Positions 52,597-62,680 of a DNA stretch of 64,000 bases are shown in pieces. The stretch spans positions 1,896,388 through 1,960,387 of the forward strand of contig KV454012.1 of NCBI GenBank assembly GCA_001661245.1, read 5' to 3'. The stretch's first letter is position 1. Every line of letters begins with the position of its first letter. Position numbers and translations under genes: made by a program. Source of the stretch: Pachysolen tannophilus NRRL Y-2460 (Eukaryota; Ascomycota; Pichiomycetes; Alaninales; Pachysolenaceae). A model generated the notes under the pieces. The model was given only the letters and a program-made list of their open reading frames with translations. It did no database searches and was not told where the DNA came from.

Positions 52597-54207
52597 ATGT
52601 CTATTGCTTATATCAACGGAGATATTTATACTGTGGATGAGAACAGCTCTAGAGCTGAAGCTTTCATTGTTAATGCTGATGGAACTTTTGGTAAGGTTGG
52701 TACTACCGACGAAATTTTAGGCCTTGCAAAAAGCATAGAGGTAATTGATTTGCATGGTCAATTTGTAATGCCAGGTTTACATGATGCGCATTGTCATTTA
52801 TTAATGGCTTCAGAAGAGAAAATTTTCCAAGCCAAATTAGGTTGTGATTTAGGTCCAAATGAAATTGTTAGTAAGCTTAAGGAATACCAAAGTGGAGCTT
52901 GTGCTCATTTAGAAACGGTTAGTAACTGGTTGGTGGGTAATTTTTATCATTACGCGAATTTTAAAGATGAAAAACCTGATAGGCAATTTCTTGATGATGC
53001 TTTCGGTGATCAACCGGTTGTTATCAGGGAGTATACTACTCATAATATTTTTGCAAACACTGCTGCATTAAGAGCTGCAGGTTATGAAGAAAATCCTAAA
53101 GATCCTTGGGACGGCTACTATGTTCGTAGAGAAGATGGTACAATTACAGGTGAATTAGTTGAAGGTGCTGCAACTAGAATGTTTGCTTCGTTACCAAAAG
53201 GTAGACCTGAAGACAACTTTAAAGCATTAGAATATGGTGTCAAAATGTCTAATCGTTTTGGTTTTACTGCGGTTCAAGAGGCATCGGCAAACACCGTTTA
53301 TTTAGAGGCTGCCAAGAAATTGGAAGAACTGGGTAAACTTACTATCAATTTAGATGCACATGTTGTATTTTATGGTGTAGGCGCTTTCCCTCAAGAAAGT
53401 GTAGGTTCCTTACATCATACGCTTTATAATGCCAAAAATTACAAAAGTAAACATTTTAACCCGATGTTCACAAAATGTTGGCTTGATGGTGTTCCATGGC
53501 ATCCACATGAAACGCACTGTCCAATTAAAGGTGATAAGCCAGATTATGATAGATTATTGATTCCCCAAAGTACTTTCAAAAAGGCCATTGAGCGTTTTGA
53601 TGCTGAAAACAGAACATGTAAAGTTCATGTATGTGGTCAAGGTTCAGCTAGGTTTGCCCTAGATTGTTTTGAAGAATTACGTAAGATAAATCCAAATGGA
53701 CCAAAACATGAGTTAGCTCATAATATGGATGTCACTGAAGAAGATTGTAAACGTTACAAGGGTTTAAATATCACTGCAGAAATGAGTCCGGCTATTTGGC
53801 ATGATCCCGATTTTCAACCAGAAACTAATCCTAAATCAGTTTATCCTTTCAATACTTTGAAAGATAATGGCGCTCTTATTACTATTGGTTCCGATTGGGT
53901 TTTTGCTCCTGATACTCCAAATATCTTTCCTGGAATTCAGGCTCTTACCGAAAACAAACATGGTTGGAATTTGAAAAGAGAAGAAGTTGCGAGAATGATT
54001 ACAATAGATGGTGCTAAAGCTGTTGGAAGAGATTCTGCCGAAGGTAGTATCGAAACAGGAAAAATTGCCAACTTTATTTTATTAGATCGTGATTTCATTA
54101 CTGCTCCAAGTATCTCTGAAACTATTGTCAAGAAAACATATTTTGAAGGTAAAAAAGTTTACGATTATGATACAGATGATCTCAAGCATTTGCAAGGAAA
54201 AGTTTAA
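52597..54207 (+). CDS. Amidohydrolase family 3 enzyme (YtcJ-like metal-dependent hydrolase)
   Basis: 536 residues, no signal peptide seen, so probably cytosolic. The fold is the amidohydrolase TIM barrel with flanking beta sandwich. MSIAYINGDIYTVDENSSRA is the usual start; MPGLHDAHCHL gives the metal-binding HxH; then TGELVEGAATRMF, a Lys-region barrel strand near KVHVCGQGSARFALDCFEEL (His), HNMDVTEEDC (His) and TIGSDWVFAPDTPNIFPGIQ (catalytic Asp). The end (EGSIETGKIANFILLDRDF) is the family's standard C-terminal sandwich. Relatives hydrolyse N-substituted formamides and similar amides; the actual substrate is unknown. The family is common in bacteria and moulds and patchy in yeasts, so horizontal transfer is possible. 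Paired with the transporter on the other strand. Confidence 0.9.
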   Translation: MSIAYINGDIYTVDENSSRAEAFIVNADGTFGKVGTTDEILGLAKSIEVIDLHGQFVMPGLHDAHCHLLMASEEKIFQAKLGCDLGPNEIVSKLKEYQSGACAHLETVSNWLVGNFYHYANFKDEKPDRQFLDDAFGDQPVVIREYTTHNIFANTAALRAAGYEENPKDPWDGYYVRREDGTITGELVEGAATRMFASLPKGRPEDNFKALEYGVKMSNRFGFTAVQEASANTVYLEAAKKLEELGKLTINLDAHVVFYGVGAFPQESVGSLHHTLYNAKNYKSKHFNPMFTKCWLDGVPWHPHETHCPIKGDKPDYDRLLIPQSTFKKAIERFDAENRTCKVHVCGQGSARFALDCFEELRKINPNGPKHELAHNMDVTEEDCKRYKGLNITAEMSPAIWHDPDFQPETNPKSVYPFNTLKDNGALITIGSDWVFAPDTPNIFPGIQALTENKHGWNLKREEVARMITIDGAKAVGRDSAEGSIETGKIANFILLDRDFITAPSISETIVKKTYFEGKKVYDYDTDDLKHLQGKV

Positions 54208-57200
54208 AAAGCTTTTTCTTCAGCTATGTATATCGAGTTTATTTTTTCTTATTCTTCTTCTTTTTTTTTTTTTTTTAACTTTGCTACTTGCTACAATGCT
54301 TACTTAGTTCCTTAGTTCCTTAACTTTTTATTTCGATTGATTTATTCATTTGAAGATCTCTCTTCATCGTTATAAATCAAAAATAAATTATACTTTTTTG
54401 AAGTTGTTCGCGAAAGCAAAAGTGTCTTATCTTTAAACTATAAAATATTTCGTAAATTTTGAATTATTGAGCTGTTTCTAATGGTAGATAGATCAATAAC
54501 CTGAATTATGTGATAGACAGTCAATGTTTTCGGTTTTCCCAAATTTTTACGAGCCAAGAAACACAGGTTATCTTGAAGTAAAAGTTTTGCGTAATCTTGC
54601 TTTGTTTTTTCTTTCGGCTAATGATAGTGTGTATTTTGGAACTACTGATAAGAAGTTGCATATATCTGCATCCAAAAAGATTCTCTTATGTAAATTTATT
54701 TAAATTGATAAATTATTATGATAGATCTGATTAAAACAATTTCAATTATACAGTAACTGACTCTAGTTCAGCAGTTCCTTTCAAAAACAGACTTGTTTGA
54801 ATATTAGGTTTGAAAATTCTTAATTTTTTCTATATTTTAGGAAAATATTTCCATTTCTTGAGATAAAAATATACGAAGATTGACCAAGAGTTACCATAAC
54901 TCACTCATTGCATGTGATACGGGTTTAAACACTGTTTTGGGGAATATGATGTTTTGACCTTGACCAGTGTTCCAGTAAGTAAGTCTGTTTTATGGATATT
55001 TTGGTCATTTACAGAATTACCCCGAGCTAGACTGTGGTTAACTTAGCCAGTGATTTCTCTCTTGCCTTGGATTTGTGGTATCTTTTAATTGATAGAAGCA
55101 AAAATAAAATTATCAAGATAAGTCACAATCTCCAAAATACTTTTCTTTTTAATCAAAGTAGCTAAATACCCTTTTAGGTGCAAAAACCTCAAACCCATTT
55201 TTGGGTATCACAAGAATTTGTGATAATTCAAACTGTAGATAACGATAAGAGAATATACAATCTCAATACATTCGTTAAATTGTTACCGTTTGAAGCAAAG
55301 TTTTTCAAGCAAAGTTTTATCTTTTACTTTTGAACCCAAATTGTTTGCTCTTTTATCTCAAAAAACTGATAAGAAAAACGCTTAAACGCTGTAGATGATT
55401 TACAATCCACTTTTCAATTTTTCAATTTTTCACTTTTTCACTTTTCTCTAATACAATGGAAACTATTCGAAATAATAACGGCCTTTCTAATGATCAATAA
55501 ATTGCTATTTTTTATTTTTTTGCAGAGGTATCGTTTGATAAAGATGTGTTTTATATGTTATGTGTGTTTTCTATGTCCGACGCACGATTATGCATATATA
55601 TATATATATATATATTATTATTATTATCTGGACCCGTAAATAATACCATTTCGGAACTAGGTTACATTTTTGTAAATTACATTGCGGCTGCGGTTACAAA
55701 TTCTGCAAACCAGAATTTTTCCAAACAGAAACATTATAATTCAGCAATCGATCAGATAGAAACTGTTTAATTTTTGAAAAAATAATATCTTTATAGTTTA
55801 GGAGATACCGGCGAAGATTTTTTATCCATGAAAAGTATATATTCCAATGCCTATATTGGTCTTTAAAAACATGGTTTACCTTTTCGAAAATTGTTGACAC
55901 AAAAAAAATGAAAAGAAAAATAGCTATTCACAATTTTGAAATAAACTCAATTTTAATGAAAAATCTTCAGTGCTCCACGTAAGATATTAATTAAAAATGC
56001 ATTGCAAAATGTAAGGAAAACTTATCTCAAACAACTTCAATAATTGCTTTTTTGAGCATCAAAAATTTACCTAACAAAGAATAAACTATGACAATATAGA
56101 AAATATAGAATTCAGACCGTCAAATAGTCTGAAATAGATGCCAGTCTTTGAAAACGTTTTTTTTACAGCTTTCCAGAGAAACACTTTATTCTCAACTGGT
56201 TTCCATTTACCAGTCTCTAACATTTCCATATTGTTCGGTAAATTCATATGCTACCAGAACTTTGAATAAAAAGTTCTAAAATTAGCTTTTTCAGTAACTG
56301 CCTCTTTCAACATTAAATTAAGCCCAACATGACGTACCATATAAACTAGTTCTGGTTTGTTAAATAAGCTCAATATACAACCTTGAATAGAATCAATTGG
56401 AAAGCAAAGAGGAAGTTTAGTATTGTTTAAAACCAAATGTAGCTATAATTATAGAACGCTGAAAAAAAAACTACTAAAATATTAAAGATTAATGAACTCG
56501 TAAAAGCATCAGAAACCAATAAATTTCAAGACCAAAAGAGCATCAAAAAACCGTTTCCAATATTAAAATATGAACAAAAGAAAGAAAGAAAGATCACTTG
56601 AATCTTGATATAAAAGTAGTTTCCTAATCAGGAAATATTTTTTGAGTCATATGCACAACGTACATGCAGGATTGAAGAGCAAATGACTGAGCGAGCATGT
56701 CTGGATGGATATCAATAATATACTAGTGATACGAAACCACTTCAATCTGTAATACAGTAATTTTAGAAAACATTTCCTTTCCATATACTAATGTGTAAAA
56801 AATTTAACCAGACTTTTTTTTTACCGATTGTGACAAGCTTTTCATTATTGTTGAAGGAGCCTGTTGCTTTATTTTTCAAAGCTATAGGAAGGACGCAAGG
56901 AAAGACCTTATCTAATTGTTTTTTTTTTATTTTAGTTGTCAGAAAAGTGTATTCCAATTATAGCAAGATCCCATAATTATAGAAAAGTCCCTGGTTTTAA
57001 TAGCAATCGAGATTTTCCCATAAAAAATCATATCTCAATTTAAAGGACTGAAGTATCTAAAGTGAATAAGAGTATACTTAAGTATATACCTAATAAAGTA
57101 CACTACTACTACATTAACTACGCATATTTATTTGGTTGTTAATTGAAGATTTTAAAAAATTGCTAATTGCAAACAGTTTTCATCTGTTGCTAGGGAAGTA

Positions 57201-58538
57201 ATTTTTTGTAACTGAATAAATTTGAGCATCTTAATTTCTCCTCTGCAGCTAAAAACCAGTAACTACGTAATCTCCCTCAATAAAAAAAAAACAATTCAAA
57301 TAGAATCTTTTAATTAATTGCTTTAATTTTGAAAAAAAATTAGTACTATATATGAGATTTTTAAGATTTCATAAAGTAATGTTAGAATACATTTTAGCAC
57401 CCCAATCTAAGCATAGCTTTAAGCGACTAAAAGAATTTCATAAAGTTAAATCCAACTAACTAAACTTTGATACAATTACAATCATAATGTTGATTTGAAA
57501 TTGTTTTTTTGTTTTAAAAGGCGCTAAGTCTTATTTATTGCTTTAAAGTTGGATTCAATACTAACTCTACCTTGTAATAAGATCAAGTTGCTTTCCCCTA
57601 CTTGCCCGTTGAAATTTCCAGCTTAATTTTTTTTTTTTCCTTTATGATCCACTGATCCACTGATCCACCCTTACAACAACGTTTTTTTATTATTTTCTTG
57701 GCGTGACTTGCTGGCTAATTTCATAGTATTCGGGAAACTTTTAACGGTATTAATCTATAACCTTTTTCAAAAAAAATTAGTGCGACAGAAAGTTTTCGAG
57801 TCTCATACCAATGTGCTACAAAGATTAAAGTAATACTGTCAAGCAAAAAATACGTAATATTTTTTTTTGTTATTATAAAGGGTTGAATTGAACTCCTAGC
57901 AAAGAAAAGTTATAGTTCGGCAAAAAATGAGGTTTGAATTTTTTTTGAGTTTAACCACTAAACTTTTAATTGTAGATAGGTAGATAGATGATCTATAATT
58001 TTTCAAATTGTTACTCATGAAGTCAGTCATCTCCTAGATGTTATAGCCGAAAGAAAATAGCCGAGTTAATATTTGAAAATCAATTGAACAACCATCTTAT
58101 CTGAACGTGGATCCCATATATATAAATAAGAATGTAGTCTAACAAGATTGTTCTTTATAAACTTGTATTCTTTAAAACAGAGAAGGCAAACAACTGTAAA
58201 TATACTTTATTTATAACAACTGCATCCAGCTTAAACAAGAAAAAAAAATAGTAAAACTCCTTATACCAATAACAAAAGCGTCTAATTAATAAAACAATAC
58301 TAAATTACAAAAAAGTTTATGATCTGAAAAATGGCAAAAAAAAGAAAAAGTTATAATGGGAGGGACAAACAAAAAGTACCTGATAAAAAAAAAGAAAAAG
58401 AAAAAAAAACAGTACAAGTGCTGATTTGCTAAATGTAAAAATTCTTTCTATGGAAGAGCCAAAACCATTGAAGAGAACAAGAATCAAAAGTTCAAAAGCT
58501 ATGGTATAGCTTGAGCTGAAGTGAAATCAAAAATTTAT
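54208..58538. other. 4.3 kb gene-free convergent spacer, possible relic frames
   Basis: Between the amidohydrolase and the zinc-finger gene, both of which end here. No intact gene is recognised. GATAAG occurs several times (54649, 55120, 55243 and 55370 areas), a TA microsatellite sits at 55594-55617, and protein-like but interrupted minus-strand frames lie at 55694-55900 and 56180-56450. Such a long spacer between two 3' ends suggests a lost gene or a missed noncoding RNA. Confidence 0.5.
56180..56440 (-). pseudogene. Possible decayed coding fragment
   Basis: The minus strand reads CFPIDSIQGCILSLFNKPEL and VRHVGLNLMLKEAVTEKANF up to a stop, then continues in the same frame as HMNLPNNMEMLETGKWKPVE with KVFLWKAV. 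The look is that of a helical domain, perhaps the middle homology region of a fungal Zn2Cys6 regulator, but I see no zinc cluster and cannot confirm a family. Confidence 0.25.
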
Positions 58539-60002
58539 TTAAGATGAAGAAACTGTTTCCTTTGGGTAATTGGAATCCATTTCATTGTGACTTTTATTTA
58601 TAGACATTGGAATACTACCATTCTGAGGAAAAGTAGAAGACGATCCAGAAATTTGTGATTCTATATTTATCCCCGAATTGGACGAATGAATAAATTGTTG
58701 TTGATGTCTTTTCATCAGATCTTTTTCCTTTTTTATCTTTTGATTCCTTCCATGTAGTTTATAATGTCTCACCATGTTACTTCTTACCGAAAATTCTTTC
58801 CCACAACCATCCCATTTACATCTAAATGGTTTTTCTCCTGTATGAGAATATATATGAGTTTTCAAAGAACTTGGTCTCTTGAATTGTTTTTGACATGTGG
58901 GACAACGGTTTCTTGCTGCTGTTTCTGCTGACATTCCATCTATTGTATTTCTTCTTTTTCTCTCTCTTGGCTGTTGTGCACTTATCATCGAAGGTAACTC
59001 ACCTAACGATCCTGTATTAGGTATGAATGTGATGAAAGATGTATCTGGAAAATTAATCTCACGAAGAGGGGGTAAATTACTTGGTTGTGATGATGTATTA
59101 TTATTAATATTAATACTATTAGCGGTAGAATTAACAGCAGTAGCACCCGTAGATCCCAAAGTAGCTGTTGTTGTTGTTGGGTTTTGAAGACTTGAACCAC
59201 TTCTTGCTGTTCCAGCTGTTGTTGGGATTTGTGGATATAGAAACGATCGATTTGCAGTATTAGCAGTAGAAAATGAATGTGAAGGGTACATCAATTGTGC
59301 CGAATTTTCATCAAAACTTCCATTTGTCGGTATACCAGAAGGTTGTGGAATAGCTTTTGAACTTCTTGGGGAAATATTACCAAAACTTTTCTTTAGCATT
59401 TGAGTATTATATACTGTTGGTAATACGACTTCTTCTTGTTCTGTGGGACTAAATTGTTGTGAAGAAGCAAGAGCTAATCCTTGAGGCTGTTGAACCACAT
59501 CGTTACTTGGGGTTGCCCATTTCATATTCCATTTATTAAATTGTTGCAGTTGCAGCAGCAGTTGCAGCAGTTGTTGTTGCAGTTGGAGTTGTTGTTGTTG
59601 TTGTTGTTGTTGTTGCAGCAGTTGCAGTTGCAGTTGTTGTTGTTGTTGACGGGGTAAAGTAGCGAAAGATCCTCTAAATTGAAGTTCCGAATTGTTTGGA
59701 TAAAAGATTGTTGGTTGTTGTTGGAGCCCAGCTAATGCCTGATGGCCAAGGCCTGAATTATCTTGATAATTGCCAAAATTTTGGTTCCCCATCAGAGATG
59801 GGTGATAGTTCATCATTGTTGTCAACACTTGTTGATTATTGTTTGAATAGGAGGATGTCATTTGTTGTGATAATGGCGGTAAAGAATTTTGATTCAAAAA
59901 ATTACTACTATTATTGCTGTTATTAGTATTATTGTTTGTATTGTTATTATTGGTATTATTTGTTTGGTTGATATCTTGCTGAATTATAGGAATATATGAC
60001 AT
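58539..60002 (-). CDS. C2H2 zinc-finger transcription factor, CMR3/YPR013C-like
   Basis: 487 residues. The head is disordered with an Asn/Thr run and Gln stretches broken by Leu (CTG) codons. Two adjacent C2H2 fingers lie at about 363-415: RCPTCQKQFKRPSSLKTHIY, then the TGEKPF linker, RCKWDGCGKEFSVRSNMVRH. The first finger's RPSSLKTH and the second's CxxxGCxKxFSVRSNMxRH follow the pattern of the S. cerevisiae YPR013C/YPR015C (CMR3) group and filamentous-fungal relatives. RERKRRNT just before the fingers is a likely nuclear localisation signal. Both flanks are about 4 kb of gene-free DNA; its own promoter side (above 60002) has at least 4 kb, typical of heavily regulated fungal transcription factors. 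Confidence 0.88.
   Translation of the reverse strand: MSYIPIIQQDINQTNNTNNNNTNNNTNNSNNSSNFLNQNSLPPLSQQMTSSYSNNNQQVLTTMMNYHPSLMGNQNFGNYQDNSGLGHQALAGLQQQPTIFYPNNSELQFRGSFATLPRQQQQQLQLQLLQQQQQQQQQLQLQQQLLQLLLQLQQFNKWNMKWATPSNDVVQQPQGLALASSQQFSPTEQEEVVLPTVYNTQMLKKSFGNISPRSSKAIPQPSGIPTNGSFDENSAQLMYPSHSFSTANTANRSFLYPQIPTTAGTARSGSSLQNPTTTTATLGSTGATAVNSTANSININNNTSSQPSNLPPLREINFPDTSFITFIPNTGSLGELPSMISAQQPRERKRRNTIDGMSAETAARNRCPTCQKQFKRPSSLKTHIYSHTGEKPFRCKWDGCGKEFSVRSNMVRHYKLHGRNQKIKKEKDLMKRHQQQFIHSSNSGINIESQISGSSSTFPQNGSIPMSINKSHNEMDSNYPKETVSSS
59545..59650 (-). repeat. CAA/CTG/CAG repeat in the zinc-finger gene
   Basis: Mixed CAA, CAG and CTG codons giving Gln with scattered Leu. Probably length-variable. 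Confidence 0.8.
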
Positions 60003-60232
60003 AACTCTCTCCGATATGAGAATTGAAACCTCTCTTTGTTTTCAATTTTTTTAATTTTTTTTCCTACTATAACTTGAGTTAGGATTATTTATTTCCTTGA
60101 AAGATTTGAATTCAAAAACATTAATATAACAGGTGAATAAAATAGACAATCAAATTCATATATTTATACTTTCTGGAGAAATCATGTATTTTTTTTATCT
60201 AAGAGTATCTAGGCCTTTTCTTTTCTTTTCTT

Positions 60233-60264
<32 letters not shown>

Positions 60265-60843
60265 CCAATTCCACTTCTTATATACACATATATATAAATA
60301 TATATAAATATTATCTTCAACCTTTAAATGTTTAGTGTATATACATATATATATATCTACATATATATGTATACATATATATATTTATTTATTTATTATA
60401 TGTGCTATACGCAAGCTCAGCACATATAACGGAGATTCGAAATTCTAATTAAAAGAAATTAGGGACAAAAACAATTCTTAAAATTACGTCTACCTACCCA
60501 AAATAAAGAAAGTTTTATGTTCCTGAAACTGGCATTTCACCAAACTTTAACTTTAAAGCTTAATGCATGTTCATGTGTGTATCATTACATCGGTCAATTT
60601 TTCAACCTAAGATTGAAAAAGAAAAACAAAAAAAAAACAGCAATTAATATAAACCGTAAAACTAGGTGAAAAAAAAAAATGACACTTAAGTACCTTAGAC
60701 TTGTCTAATTGTTAGAGGTTTTTTTTTTTTTTTAAAAAAAAAACCAAAAAAAAAAGTCAATTAATAATTAATTTTTAAAAGTAAACTGTGTCCTGGATTT
60801 AACTTTTTTAACCACTTGGATTAAATTCGAAAGACAAAAAATC

Positions 60844-60873
60844 ATTAAGTATGCATACTGTTGCATACTTAAT
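60844..60873. repeat. 11-bp perfect inverted repeat with an internal palindrome
   Basis: ATTAAGTATGC (60844-60854) and GCATACTTAAT (60863-60873), loop ATACTGTT; the left side also forms GTATGCATAC. Possible dimer-binding site. Confidence 0.7.
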
Positions 60874-62670
60874 TTGGTGTGCAATTATCCTCAATTTGGT
60901 CATTATTTTTTTTTTGAGCAAAATGATGAGGGAGAAATAAGTTAAGAGAATGCAGATACGGTACTAAATTCGCGCTTTTTTTTTTTTTTTTTTGGGTACA
61001 TTTTATTGTATTCTTGCGCAAAAAGACAGAAAATATATATTGTGTATATTATAAAAGAAATTTTTCGTTTACGTCAGATACTTTGTTTAAGTTGGCAACA
61101 TACATATAGAATTAGAAAATTTAGAAATTTGAATTACATCTTCAAATGGTATCAGCTTGTAACTATTGACTAAAAAGAAAAGAAATTCCGTCATTGTCGT
61201 TTTGATTGAATCTTTTTTGTTTTTTTTAAAAGAAAAGATTATGTTATTATATAAAGAATGTTGAACAATTTTTGTTTCAAAGACTTTTTTCCCCCAACCC
61301 AAACCCATTCCGATTTACAAATAATAAAAAAATGAAAAGAAAAGAAACGCAAAAGGAAAGGAAAGGATATAGGGTATAGGATAATAGGGTTTCTTTTTTT
61401 TTTTGCAGAGTGCAAATCTTTAACGTTGAGCAAGATTAATATTTGAGTTTATGTGCTACGTGGTGATGATCCAAACATATTTCGTATTTATTCATATATG
61501 GAGAAAATAGGTAATAACACCTCATATTGTGACGTTGTGAAATCTAAAAGCTTAGCAAGTAACTCTCTCCTCTATATGTTCTGTGGAATTCTGTGACTTT
61601 TGTTCTCAACAATAGCATTTCTGAAAAGACGTCAGTTAGAAAACATATTTTACTTTAAAACAAACTAAAACAAAAAAAAACACAGCCAACCTGAAAGAAA
61701 CCATTTAAGTTTCCATGCCGAGCCTCCTCCGCCAAATGTTGATATTTCGTAAAAAAAAAAAATTAGTGTAAGATAGACTTCACGATTATAGAAGGCATGA
61801 AGTAGGTACCGCAGCCCGTTCCTTCCTCCTTTGCGATCCGGGTTAAGAATTTTTTTTTTTCAAAAGAAAAAAAAAAAAAAAAGTGGGCAAATGTAAACAG
61901 GGAATAATCTGCACTATCCCCAACTTTTCAATAAAATGTAGACTATCCTAGAAGAAAATTGAGCATATGGCCTCTAAATTAACTAAAAAAAAAAAAAAAT
62001 ACATACATATTCTTTAACTAAATTAGTGTTGCCATTTTATAACATCCATGACGAGTGTCAATTTTTCTGCCCCGAAATATGGTATGGAAAAACATTTACC
62101 AATACAGTTAAAAAAACTTGAACTTTTTCCGTTTGTCAAGGTTCAAGGTTGTAAGAACAAAAAATATTGAGGAACTGATCGGGTGATCTTGCCAATGTAA
62201 AAGTTTTCAATATGCTAATTTTTTATTTTTTAATTTTTGTTTTTGAAAGCATCTCAAAAACAAAAACAAAAACATGAAAAAATTGAGATATTCTTTCCAT
62301 GCTACTATATTCGCCGAAAGTCTGATACTAGATTTAATACTGGGAACTATAGATACTACATGGGGCTTACAAAAGTATATAGGAATTCTTTGCTTTAATA
62401 AATTTAACCTTTACTTGATTTAAAAGTACTTGGTAAAGAAAAATATTATTTTGGCAGCGTAGTAGGCACCATATCCCATGAAATTAAAAGGTGATCCCGC
62501 AAAAAAAAAAAAAAATAAAAAAAAGAAAAAAACTATCTACGTTATCTTTACGCTTAGATAGGTCCACTTTGATCAATTTAAGATTCATTTGTCCGAGGAC
62601 AATTTTTTTTTAAGGTATAAAGTTTAATTATGTAAAATATGTAAAGTGTGTGTATTATTGTTTTAGTAAG

Positions 62671-62680
62671 CCGCGCGCGG
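62671..62680. promoter_or_regulatory. CCGCGCGCGG palindrome in AT-rich spacer
   Basis: Perfect 10-bp all-GC palindrome in a region of about 25-30% GC. CGCG cores are known targets of yeast Rsc3-type or MBF-related factors; actual binding is unknown. Confidence 0.45.

Noticed and set aside
55546-55770. 74-residue plus-strand frame
   Set aside because: Begins in a TA microsatellite (Tyr-Ile run) and has no recognisable family; the opposite strand is equally open.
52265-57555. Shared TTTAAAGTTGGATT at 52265 and 57542, thought to be a dispersed repeat
   Set aside because: A 14-base match is expected many times by chance in 64 kb of this composition, and flanks differ.
61780-61860. GC-richer segment ending in TTTTTTTTTT, tested as a tRNA or other Pol III gene
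   Set aside because: No A or B box pair and no cloverleaf on either strand.
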